DNA of 64,000 nucleotides from Prado023 sp963753075 (lineage in GTDB: Bacteria; Actinomycetota; Actinomycetes; S36-B12; CAIYMF01): the NCBI GenBank assembly GCA_963753075.1, contig CAVWAR010000017.1:310001-374000 (forward strand), written 5' to 3'. Each line of letters starts with the position of its first letter. The first letter of the stretch is position 1. The notes beneath the pieces were generated by a model that ran no database searches, was not told the DNA's origin, and saw only the letters and a list, made by a program, of their open reading frames with translations. Shown here in pieces: positions 27,048 through 35,420 of this stretch. The translations under genes were made by a program, and so were the position numbers.

Positions 27048-27853
27048 GCGGCAGCCTTCGGGAGAACGCAGCTGCGCTCCGGGCGCGCCTCGACGCACGT
27101 CGGAGCGCCCCGGGGCTGCTGGCGCTGTCCAGTGATCTGTTCGCCATGGCCGACCTCATCGGCGGCGACGCACAGTTGCGCATGGCGCTCTCGGATGCGG
27201 GCCAGCCCGTGCAGACGCGAGTGGGACTCGTCGGGACGCTGTTCTCAGGCAAGGCGTCGCCGGCGGCGGTCGAGGTGCTTGGCGACATCGTGTCCCAACG
27301 GTGGTCAGGCCCGGAGGCCCTCGTGGACGTGACCGAGCAGCTGGCCGCACAGGCTGCGTTCATCGCGGCCGAAGCGGCCGGTGACCTCGACGCTGTGGAG
27401 GCGCAGCTGTTCACCTTCGAGCGGGCTGTGGCCGGCTCGGCGGACCTGCAGATGGCTCTCACCGACCCCTCGGTGGGTGCCGCGCAGAAGGATCGCCTGA
27501 TCGGGAGCCTGCTCTCGGGTCAGGCGGACGCGACGACCATCGAGGTCCTGCGCTACGCGATGTCGCACCTGCGCGGTCGGCGGGTGGACACAGTGATGGA
27601 CGCCCTGATCGACCTCGCCGGTGAGCAGCGGAACCGATCGGTTGCAGAGGTGCGGGTGGCCCGCCCTCTGGACGAAGATCAGGCGACCCGGCTTGCTGCG
27701 GCGCTGTCACGGCTCCACGGACGCGAGGTGCAGCTCAACGTAGCGATCGACCGGGACGTGATCGGCGGTATCTCCGTCCGGATCGGCAACGAGGTCGTGG
27801 ACGCGACTGTGGCACACCGGATCGAGCAGGCCCGCAGGGCCATGGTCGGCTGA
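27044..27853 (+). CDS. atpH: ATP synthase subunit delta
   Basis: Links the peripheral stalk to the top of F1. At 269 residues it is longer than the usual 180: an N-terminal region of about 85 residues precedes the OSCP-like domain, as in other actinobacteria. It is a separate gene here, unlike mycobacteria, where b and delta are fused. The C terminus has the typical GGISVRIGNEVVDATV motif. Translation is coupled to atpF through a 4-nt overlap. Confidence 0.93.
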   Translation: MSGSLRENAAALRARLDARRSAPGLLALSSDLFAMADLIGGDAQLRMALSDAGQPVQTRVGLVGTLFSGKASPAAVEVLGDIVSQRWSGPEALVDVTEQLAAQAAFIAAEAAGDLDAVEAQLFTFERAVAGSADLQMALTDPSVGAAQKDRLIGSLLSGQADATTIEVLRYAMSHLRGRRVDTVMDALIDLAGEQRNRSVAEVRVARPLDEDQATRLAAALSRLHGREVQLNVAIDRDVIGGISVRIGNEVVDATVAHRIEQARRAMVG

Positions 27854-27909
27854 GGACGAACGACACCAACGACTGCCCGTCATCCGACGGGGTGGAACGA
27901 GGAGAGACG

Positions 27910-29545
27910 ATGACGGACCTGGCGATCAGCCCGGAGGATATCCGCGCTGCGATCGAGCGGAACGTGGAGGAGTTCACGCCGGAGACCGCACGCGAGGAGG
28001 TCGGGCGTGTGGTCGAGACCGGGGACGGGATCGCCCGGGTCGAGGGCCTGCACTCCGCGATGACCAACGAGCTGCTCGAGTTCGAGGGTGGCCTGCTGGG
28101 TGTCGCGCTCAACCTCGACGTCCGCGAGATCGGCGTCGTGCTGCTCGGCGATGGCTCGGCCATCGAGGAGGGCCAGCCGGTCAAGCGCACGGGTGAGGTG
28201 CTCTCGGTCCCGGTCGGGGACAGCTACCTCGGTCGGGTAGTGGACCCGCTGGGCACGCCCATCGACGGGCGCGGGCCGATCGAGTCCACGGAGCGGCGCG
28301 CGCTTGGAGCTGCAGGCTCCCACGGTCGTCCAGCGGCAGCCGGTGAAGAAGTCCATGGCCACCGGGATCAAGGCCATCGACGCCATGACGGCGATCGGCC
28401 GTGGGCAGCGCCAGCTGATCATCGGCGACCGCCAGACCGGAAAGACCGCCGTGTGCGTCGACACGATCATCAACCAGAAGGCCAACTGGGAGTCCGGTGA
28501 TCCCGAGAAGCAGGTCCGCTGCATCTACGTCGCGGTCGGGCAGAAGGGCACCACGATCGCCGGCGTCCGTGGCACGCTCGAGGAGTACGGCGCGATGGAG
28601 TACACCACCATCGTCGCGGCCCCGGCCTCGGACTCCGCGGGCTTCAAGTACCTGGCGCCGTACACCGGCTCAGCCATCGGACAGCACTGGATGTACCAGG
28701 GCAAGCACGTCCTGATCATCTTCGACGACCTGTCCAAGCAGGCCGAGGCCTACCGCGCGGTGTCCCTGCTGCTGCGTCGCCCGCCGGGCCGTGAGGCCTA
28801 CCCCGGCGACGTCTTCTACCTGCACTCACGGCTGCTGGAGCGCTGCGCGAAGCTCTCCGACGATCTCGGCGGCGGTTCCATGACTGGGCTGCCGATCATC
28901 GAGACCAAGGCGAATGACGTCTCGGCCTACATCCCGACCAACGTCATCTCGATCACCGACGGCCAGTGCTTCCTGGAGTCCGACCTGTTCAACTCCGGGG
29001 TCCGCCCGGCCATCAACGTCGGCATCTCTGTGTCGCGTGTTGGTGGCTCGGCCCAGGCCAAGGCGATGAAGAAGGTGGCGGGCCGGCTTCGCCTGGACCT
29101 CGCCCAGTTCCGTGAGCTCGAGGCATTTGCCGCATTCGGTTCGGACCTCGACTCGGCATCGAAGGCCCAGCTGGCCCGTGGTATCCGCCTTGTGGAGATC
29201 CTCAAGCAGCCGCAGTACCAGCCGCAGTCGCTGGAGGTGGAGGTGATCTCGGTCTGGGCCGGGACCACTGGCCGGCTCGATGAGGTCCCCGTGGAGGATG
29301 TGCGCCGGTTCGACGCTGAGTTCATGGAGTACGTGCAACGCAGCCACCCGGAGATCGTGGACGCGATCCGCAGCACCGAGGATCTGTCAGACGACACGGT
29401 GTCGTCACTGGACACGGCCATGGACGCCTTCAAGCGCACGTTCACCACGACGGAGGGCCACGTGCTGATCCGAGACGTACCGGTCGAGGCGGTAGACGAA
29501 TCCGACGTTGAGGCTGTCCAGATCACCAAGGTTGTGCGGAAGTAG
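27910..29545 (+). CDS. atpA: ATP synthase subunit alpha, frameshifted
   Basis: The non-catalytic nucleotide-binding subunit of F1. The ATG at 27910 follows GAGGAGAG. The first segment runs to RVVDPLGTPIDGRGPIESTERRAL. The rest, one frame later, starts LELQAPTVVQRQPV and carries the P-loop GDRQTGKTAV and the C-terminal bundle. The junction at about 28297-28303 reads as an inserted T (GCGCTTGGAG where GCGCTGGAG is expected). An ATP synthase alpha subunit cannot be dispensable next to intact partners, so a sequence error is likely. The end TKVVRK is 3 nt before atpG. Confidence 0.95.
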
Positions 29546-29548
29546 CTC

Positions 29549-30517
29549 ATGGGTTCCCAACTGAGGGTCTACCGACGCCGCATCCGCAGCGTCCAGCAGA
29601 CCAAGAAGATCACGAAGGCGATGGAGCTCATCGCGTCCTCGCGCATCGTCAAGGCGCAGAACCACCTGAACGCTGCCCTGCCGTACACCCGGGAACTGGT
29701 CAGGGCGATCTCCGCGGCCGTGTCGATGATGTCCGGGGAGTCCGACCACCCCCTGATCTCCCAGCGCGACGACGGCAAGCGCGCGGCGGTGCTGCTCATC
29801 GCCGCTGACCGCGGACTCGCCGGTGCGTACTCCTCGAACATCATCAGGGAAGGTGAGGGGCTCAACGCCTTCCTGCGTGAGCGTGGCCTGGAGCCGCACC
29901 ACTTCCTGGTCGGGCGCAAGGTCGCGAACTTCTACAAGTTCCGCGGTCGGCCCGTCGAGGGGGAGTACATCGGCTTCACCGACCAGCCGACGGTCGACGA
30001 CGCCAAGCAGATCGCCATCGGACTGCTTGCCTCGTTCCTGTCCAGCAGCTCCGGTGAGCTCGGGACCGACGAGATCCACGTCGTCTACACGCACTTCATC
30101 AACATGGGTCGTCAGGAGGTGCGCATCCGGCGGATCCTGCCGATCGAGGTCGTCGAGGAGGTCGTGGGACCCGAGGGTCGGGATGAGCGGCTCGTGCAGG
30201 GTGAGGTCGCCGAGCAATTGACCGGGCCGTCCTCGATGCCCCCGCTCTACGAGTTCGAGCCCGACGCGGACTCGGTCCTCAATGCGCTGCTCCCGCGGTA
30301 CGTGGAGAACCTCGTCTACACGGCCATGCTGCACGCCGCGGCGTCAGAGCACGCGGCCCGCCGGCGGGCGATGAAGTCGGCGACCGACAATGCTGAGGAC
30401 CTCATCAAGGCCCTGAGCCAGCAAGCCAACCAGGCCCGCCAGGGCGAGATCACCCAGGAGATTTCCGAGATCGTCGGCGGCGCCGATGCTCTGGCCTCCG
30501 CCAATGCAGGAAGTTGA
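29549..30517 (+). CDS. atpG: ATP synthase subunit gamma
   Basis: The central rotor shaft. The N-terminal helix (LRVYRRRIRSVQQTKKITKAMELIASSRI) and the C-terminal helix (ASEHAARRRAMKSATDNAEDLI) that form the coiled coil inside F1 are both intact. It has 322 residues, of which roughly 25-30 between about 195 and 225 (LPIEVVEEVVGPEGRDERLV and following) are an actinobacterial-type extension. The ATG is 3 nt after the atpA stop, with GGAAG upstream. Confidence 0.96.
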   Translation: MGSQLRVYRRRIRSVQQTKKITKAMELIASSRIVKAQNHLNAALPYTRELVRAISAAVSMMSGESDHPLISQRDDGKRAAVLLIAADRGLAGAYSSNIIREGEGLNAFLRERGLEPHHFLVGRKVANFYKFRGRPVEGEYIGFTDQPTVDDAKQIAIGLLASFLSSSSGELGTDEIHVVYTHFINMGRQEVRIRRILPIEVVEEVVGPEGRDERLVQGEVAEQLTGPSSMPPLYEFEPDADSVLNALLPRYVENLVYTAMLHAAASEHAARRRAMKSATDNAEDLIKALSQQANQARQGEITQEISEIVGGADALASANAGS

Positions 30518-30524
30518 GGACCAT

Positions 30525-31971
30525 ATGACCGCCCCGGTTGAGACCGCACAGGGGGTCGGGCGCGTCGCCCGCGTGACTGGACCCATCGTCGACGTCGAGT
30601 TCCCCGTCCAGGCGATGCCCGCGCTCATGAACGCACTGCATGTGGACGTGGACTTCGGCGCGGGTGAGGAGGGCGGCGGCCTACGCACGCTGACCCTCGA
30701 GGTGGCCCAGCACCTCGGCGACAATCTCGTGCGTGCCATCTCGCTGCAGCCCACCGACGGACTGGTGCGTGGTGCGGAGGTCCGTGACACCGGCGGTGCG
30801 ATCACCGTGCCGGTCGGCGACGTCACGAAGGGCCACGTCTGGAACACGCTGGGGGAGCCGCTGGACGTGCGAGGCGTCGACTCTGGACATCACCGAGCGC
30901 TGGGGCATCCACCGCCAGCCGCCGGCCTTCGACCAACTCGAGAGCAAGACCGAGGTCTTCTGGACCGGCATCAAGGTCATCGACCTGTTGACCCCGTACG
31001 TCAAGGGCGGCAAGATCGGCCTGTTCGGTGGTGCGGGCGTGGGCAAGACCGTGCTCATCCAGGAGATGATCACTCGTGTCGCCAAGAACTTCGGCGGTGT
31101 GTCGGTCTTCGCCGGGGTGGGGGAGCGTACCCGTGAGGGCAACGACCTGTTCCTCGAGATGACCGAGTCCGGGGTCATCAACGACACCGCCCTGGTGTTC
31201 GGCCAGATGGATGAGCCGCCCGGCACACGCCTGCGCGTGGCGCTGTCGGCGCTGACCATGGCTGAGTACTTCCGCGATGTGCAGAAGCAGGACGTGCTGC
31301 TGTTCATCGACAACATCTACCGGTTCACCCAGGCCGGCTCCGAGGTGTCCACGCTCCTCGGTCGCATGCCCTCGGCGGTGGGCTACCAGCCGACGCTGGC
31401 CGACGAGATGGGCATGCTGCAGGAGCGGATCACCTCGACCCGCGGTCACTCCATCACCTCGCTGCAGGCGATCTACGTGCCCGCGGACGACCTCACCGAC
31501 CCGGCCCCGGCGACGACCTTCGCCCACCTCGATGCCACGACCGTGCTCTCGCGTCCGATCTCCGAGCTCGGCATCTACCCCGCCGTGGATCCGCTGGACT
31601 CCAGTTCGCGCATCCTGGACCCGCGCATCGTCGGTGACGAGCACTACGCCGTCGCTGCCCGGACCAAGGAGATCCTGCAGCGCTACAAGGACCTGCAGGA
31701 CATCATCGCGATCCTCGGCATCGACGAGTTGTCCGAGGAGGACAAGGTCCTGGTGAACCGGGCCCGGCGCATCCAGCGCTTCCTGAGCCAGAACATGTTC
31801 GTCGCCGAGCAGTTCACCGGGATGCCCGGCTCGTTCGTCCCGGTCGAGGAGACGATCGCCTCGTTCAAGGCCCTGGCCGAAGGCGAGTACGACCACATCC
31901 CGGAGCAGGCGTTCTTCATGTCGGGTGGCATCGAGGACGTCGAGCGCAACGCGGCCAAGCTGCAGGGCTGA
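30525..31971 (+). CDS. atpD: ATP synthase subunit beta, frameshifted
   Basis: The catalytic subunit of F1. The first segment, from the ATG at 30525 (GAGG upstream), runs through VGRVARVTGPIVDVEFP to WNTLGEPLDVRGVD. The second, one frame on, starts LDITERWGIHRQPPAFDQLE and has the P-loop GGAGVGKTVLI, the catalytic GERTREG block and the Walker B LLFIDNIYRFTQAG. The junction at about 30883-30887 contains one extra base. Length and motifs are otherwise complete. Confidence 0.95.
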
Positions 31972-31974
31972 GCG

Positions 31975-32394
31975 ATGGCTGAGCTCAACGTCTCCCTGGT
32001 CGCCATGGACCGAGAGGTCTGGATCGGCAAGGCCAAGATCGTCGTTGCGACAACCCCCGAGGGGGAGATCGGCATCATGCCCGGGCACGAGCCGGTCCTG
32101 GCCCTGCTGATCGACGGCACCGTGCGGATCGAACCCGTGGAAGGGCGCCGGATCCGCGCGGCCGTGCACGGCGGGTTCTTCTCCGTGGCCAACAACCAGG
32201 TGGCGATCCTCGCCGAGACCGCGGAGCTGGGCAGCGAGATCGACGTCGATCGGGCGCAGGCAGCCCTGGATCGGATCCTGGCAGACGGGACGGTCGATCG
32301 TGGCGAGAAGGAGGCCGAGCTTCGCGCCCGGACGCGCCTCAAGGCGGCGCTGAGCTTCGAGCAGCAGATGTCGAGCATGCACCAGGGCGGCTGA
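31975..32394 (+). CDS. atpC: ATP synthase subunit epsilon
   Basis: The rotor foot and regulatory subunit. Its 139 residues include the N-terminal beta-sandwich (VSLVAMDREVWIGKA, GEIGIMPGHEPVLALL) and a C-terminal helical region (DVDRAQAALDRILADG onward). It closes the atp operon and is followed 16 nt later by a perfect hairpin. Confidence 0.96.
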   Translation: MAELNVSLVAMDREVWIGKAKIVVATTPEGEIGIMPGHEPVLALLIDGTVRIEPVEGRRIRAAVHGGFFSVANNQVAILAETAELGSEIDVDRAQAALDRILADGTVDRGEKEAELRARTRLKAALSFEQQMSSMHQGG

Positions 32395-32410
32395 CGCGCC
32401 CGCAGCGTGA

Positions 32411-32446
32411 CCGAGGACCCCCACCGAATGCGGTGGGGGTCCTCGG
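32411..32446 (+). terminator. Terminator of the ATP synthase operon
   Basis: A perfect 16-bp stem (arms CCGAGGACCCCCACCG and CGGTGGGGGTCCTCGG) with loop AATG, without a U-tract. It lies between atpC and the convergent adenosyltransferase gene and could serve both. Confidence 0.88.
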
Positions 32447-32465
32447 CGGCTACAGGCGCGCGACC

Positions 32466-33041
32466 CTATCCACGATCCCCGCCCGGCGTCCACAGGATGT
32501 CGCCGTCACGGAGGTTGGCGTGCCGAGCCAGGACGAACAGCAGATCCGACAGCCGGTTCAGGTAGGTCGCCGGGAGCGTGCTCATCACGTCGCCGTGCTC
32601 GGCCATGGCTGCCCACGTGGCTCGCTCTGCCCGTCGGGCAACGGTGCGGGCAACGTGCAGATGGGCGGAGGCCGGGGTGCCACCGGGCAGGATGAAGGAG
32701 CGCAGGGGTGGCAGGGCTGCGTTGTAGTGGTCGATGTCGGCCTCGAGCCGCTCGATGTAGGCCGGCTCCACCCTCAGGGGCGGGAACTCCGGGTCGGCCA
32801 CCACCGGGGTGCACAGGTCGGCCCCGACATCGAACATCTCGTTCTGGATGCGCAGCAGGACCGTCCTGACGTCCTTCGCCACATCCCCGGATGCCAGCAC
32901 GACGCCGATCGAGGAGTTGGCCTCATCCACGTCGGCGTAGGCGATCAGACGCGAGTCGTTCTTCGTCGTCCTGCTCATGTCGCCCAGCGCGGTGCTGCCG
33001 TCGTCGCCGGTCCGGGTGTAGATGCGGGTGAGATTGACCAT
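32466..33041 (-). CDS. Cob(I)alamin adenosyltransferase, PduO type
   Basis: Transfers the adenosyl group of ATP to cobalt to make adenosylcobalamin. Its 191 residues show the ATP-binding N terminus TRIYTRTGDDGSTAL followed by RTTKND, and the C-terminal RLSDLLFVLARHAN with the conserved Arg. It is the Rv1314c equivalent by position. Its product is the cofactor of the two acyl-CoA mutases in this window (ethylmalonyl-CoA mutase and the mutase at 53078). ATG 33041 is preceded by TAGGCT at 6 nt, so the mRNA is probably leaderless. It diverges from murA across 55 bp. Confidence 0.94.
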   Translation of the reverse strand: MVNLTRIYTRTGDDGSTALGDMSRTTKNDSRLIAYADVDEANSSIGVVLASGDVAKDVRTVLLRIQNEMFDVGADLCTPVVADPEFPPLRVEPAYIERLEADIDHYNAALPPLRSFILPGGTPASAHLHVARTVARRAERATWAAMAEHGDVMSTLPATYLNRLSDLLFVLARHANLRDGDILWTPGGDRG

Positions 33042-33047
33042 GTCCGC

Positions 33048-33053
33048 AGCCTA
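33048..33053 (-). promoter_or_regulatory. -10 box of the adenosyltransferase gene, leaderless
   Basis: TAGGCT on the minus strand lies 6 nt before the ATG at 33041. Confidence 0.55.
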
Positions 33054-33083
33054 CGTCCCCGGCATGGGGGCAGCGACCGGCCC

Positions 33084-33089
33084 TACGAT
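33084..33089 (+). promoter_or_regulatory. -10 box of murA, leaderless
   Basis: TACGAT lies 7 nt before ATG 33097. It overlaps the alternative ATG 33088, which supports 33097 as the real start. Confidence 0.55.
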
Positions 33090-33096
33090 GGCCCCC

Positions 33097-34389
33097 ATGC
33101 AGCAGGTGTTCCGGGTCACGGGTGGCCATCGTCTCGAGGGCGAGATCGGGGTCGTCGGCGCCAAGAACAGCGTCCTGAAGCTGATGGCGGCCGCACTGCT
33201 CGCCCAGGGCCGCACGACGATCACCAATGTGCCCGACATCCTTGATGTCGCCATCATGGCCGAGCTCCTGCGTCGACTCGGGTGCGAGGTGGTCCACGAC
33301 AGGCCCGGCCCCACCGTCGGTGGCACCGTCACGATCGATGTCCCCGAGGTGCCCCACCATCAGGCCGACTACGACCTGGTCCGGCGGATGCGCGCCTCGA
33401 TCTGCGTCCTCGGCCCGCTGATCGCCCGGTGCGGTGCTGCCGATGTTGCGCTGCCCGGCGGCGATGCGATCGGCTCCCGCGGCCTGGACATGCACATCGG
33501 CGGGCTGCAGAAGCTCGGCGCAACGTTCGACAACCAGCACGGGTTCCTGGTCGCGAAGGCCCCGTCCCTGCACGGCGGGCAGATCTGGCTCGACTTCCCG
33601 AGCGTCGGCGCGACCGAGAACATCCTCATGGCTGCGGTGCTCGCCAAGGGCACCACGGTGATCGACAACGCGGCCCGCGAGCCTGAGATCGTCGACATCT
33701 GCGAGATGCTGATCGAGATGGGCGCCCGGATCTCGGGCCTCGGATCCGCCACCCTGACGGTTGAGGGCGTGCCCGAGCTGCATCCGGTGGAGCACGCGAC
33801 TGTCCCCGACCGGATCGTCGCGGGCACCTGGGCGGTAGCGGCATCCATCACCTGCGGTGACGTGCTCGTCCGGGGCGCGATCGGCAAGCACCTGGAGATG
33901 GCGCTGGACAAGCTGGCGTCAGCAGGTGCGGTCGTGCACATCGAGGCCGACGGGTTCCGGGTCCGGCAGGACGAGCGGCCGCGCGCTGTCGACATCGTGA
34001 CGCTGCCCTACCCGGGCTTCCCGACCGACCTGCAGCCCCAGTTCATCGCCCTGAACGCCATCGCGGACGGCACGGCGATGATCACTGAGAACCTCTTCGA
34101 GGCGCGGTTCCGATTCGTCAACGAGATTGCGCGGCTCGGCGCCGATGTGCGCACCGACGGCCACCACGCGCTGGTCCGGGGCCGCATCTCCCTGTCCGGC
34201 GCGCCCGTCGAGGCCGCCGACATCCGGGCCGGGGCCGGACTCGTGCTGGCCGGCCTGGCCGCGCAGGGATACACGACGGTCTACGAGATCCACCACCTCG
34301 ACCGGGGGTACGCAGGGTTCGTGGACAGCTTGGCCGGGATCGGCGCGCAGATCGAGCGGATCGACCTGCCCTCCCCGTTCGACACCTGA
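33097..34389 (+). CDS. murA: UDP-N-acetylglucosamine 1-carboxyvinyltransferase (Asp variant)
   Basis: The first committed step of peptidoglycan synthesis, adding enolpyruvate from PEP to UDP-GlcNAc. It has 430 residues, with the substrate-binding GAKNSVLKLM block near residue 21. The catalytic loop reads LPGGDAIGSRGLD: residue 123 is Asp where most MurA enzymes have Cys (Cys115 in E. coli). The same change in mycobacteria makes the enzyme insensitive to fosfomycin, and that is predicted here. The start was set at 33097 by the leaderless -10 box; 33088 is an alternative. Confidence 0.96.
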   Translation: MQQVFRVTGGHRLEGEIGVVGAKNSVLKLMAAALLAQGRTTITNVPDILDVAIMAELLRRLGCEVVHDRPGPTVGGTVTIDVPEVPHHQADYDLVRRMRASICVLGPLIARCGAADVALPGGDAIGSRGLDMHIGGLQKLGATFDNQHGFLVAKAPSLHGGQIWLDFPSVGATENILMAAVLAKGTTVIDNAAREPEIVDICEMLIEMGARISGLGSATLTVEGVPELHPVEHATVPDRIVAGTWAVAASITCGDVLVRGAIGKHLEMALDKLASAGAVVHIEADGFRVRQDERPRAVDIVTLPYPGFPTDLQPQFIALNAIADGTAMITENLFEARFRFVNEIARLGADVRTDGHHALVRGRISLSGAPVEAADIRAGAGLVLAGLAAQGYTTVYEIHHLDRGYAGFVDSLAGIGAQIERIDLPSPFDT

Positions 34390-34500
34390 CGGACACCGCG
34401 CGGCCTGGCCGGATCGTCCTCGGCGCGCAGGTGACGGCATGCGCGGCTCGCGGCGGTGTCAGCGATCGTCGGCTGCGTGGGCGAATCGGGCCGGACCCTC

Positions 34501-34520
34501 AGGTTACCGGGCAGTAACCT
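34501..34520 (+). promoter_or_regulatory. Palindromic operator upstream of hbd–ecm
   Basis: AGGTTACCGGGCAGTAACCT has 7-bp inverted arms (AGGTTAC/GTAACCT) around 6 bp. It lies 46 nt before the hbd start and just upstream of a -10-like TAGGAT (34528-34533). The same sequence, 19 of 20 bases, stands in the same orientation before ccr (47306-47325). Palindromes of this size are typical of TetR-family dimers; the regulator is not in the window. Confidence 0.75.
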
Positions 34521-34566
34521 CGGGCGCTAGGATCGGGTGATTCACATCCTTGGAGGAGGTCGTCGC

Positions 34567-35418
34567 ATGTCCACAGTCATGGTTGTCGGAGCCGGGCTCA
34601 TGGGATCAGGTATCGCGCAGGTGAGCGCGGTTGCCGGCCATGACGTGATCCTGCGTGACATCAGCCCGGAGGCCGTTGCCAAGGGCACAGCGGCGATCGA
34701 GGCATCGCTGACCCGGTTCGCGGAGAAGGGCCAGATCAGCGCGGACGACGCTGCGGCCGCCCTGGCCCGCGTCAGCGGGACGACCGAACTCGATGCGGCT
34801 GCACAGTCAGACGTCATCGTCGAGGCCATCATCGAGGAGGTGGACGTGAAGTCCGCTCTGTTCACCGAGCTGGACCGGCTCGCCCCCGACGGCGCCGTGC
34901 TGGCGACGAACACCTCGGCGATCCCGATCACCCTGATCGCCGCTGCGACCACCCGGCCGGAGTCCGTGGTCGGGACCCACTTCTTCTCCCCAGTGCCTCT
35001 CATGAAGCTGTGCGAGCTCGTCCGCGGGCTCAAGACCTCCGACGAGACGTTGGCGGTGGCCCGGGCCTGGGCCGAGGGAATCGGCAAGACCTGCATCGTG
35101 GTCAACCGCGATGTGGCCGGCTTCGTGACGACCCGGATCATCACCGCCCTGGTCAACGAGGCGATCCGACTGGTCGAGACCGGCGTTGCCACCCCGGAGG
35201 ACGTCGACATCGCGTGCAAGCTCGGCTTCGGCCACGCGATGGGCCCCCTGGCCACTGCGGACCTGACCGGCATCGACGTGATGCGCCGCGCCTCGATGTC
35301 GATCTACAAGGAGACTGCTGATCCCGCCTTCTATCCGCCTGAGCTGATCACGCGGATGGCGGCGGCCGGCGACCTCGGCCGCAAGAGCGGCCGTGGCTTC
35401 TACACCTACGGGAGCTGA
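34567..35418 (+). CDS. hbd: 3-hydroxybutyryl-CoA dehydrogenase
   Basis: Oxidises or forms 3-hydroxybutyryl-CoA from acetoacetyl-CoA with NAD(P)H. Its 283 residues have an N-terminal Rossmann fold (VVGAGLMGSGIAQV), the catalytic region TNTSAIPIT and GTHFFSPVPLMKLCELV with the catalytic His, and the C-terminal helical domain ending GRKSGRGFYTYG. The ATG at 34567 follows GGAGG. It is 2 nt upstream of ethylmalonyl-CoA mutase, which suggests a role in making crotonyl-CoA for that pathway rather than general beta-oxidation. Confidence 0.93.
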   Translation: MSTVMVVGAGLMGSGIAQVSAVAGHDVILRDISPEAVAKGTAAIEASLTRFAEKGQISADDAAAALARVSGTTELDAAAQSDVIVEAIIEEVDVKSALFTELDRLAPDGAVLATNTSAIPITLIAAATTRPESVVGTHFFSPVPLMKLCELVRGLKTSDETLAVARAWAEGIGKTCIVVNRDVAGFVTTRIITALVNEAIRLVETGVATPEDVDIACKLGFGHAMGPLATADLTGIDVMRRASMSIYKETADPAFYPPELITRMAAAGDLGRKSGRGFYTYGS

Positions 35419-35420
35419 GC

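Noticed and set aside
30823..32493. Long antisense open frame over atpD–atpC
   Set aside because: A shadow of the strongly conserved sense genes in high-GC DNA; composition rich in Arg, His and Asp and no recognisable domain.
34390..35420. Cobalamin riboswitch before the B12-dependent genes
   Set aside because: No B12-box-like sequence or long structured leader was seen before hbd-ecm, the mutase at 53078 or the adenosyltransferase gene.
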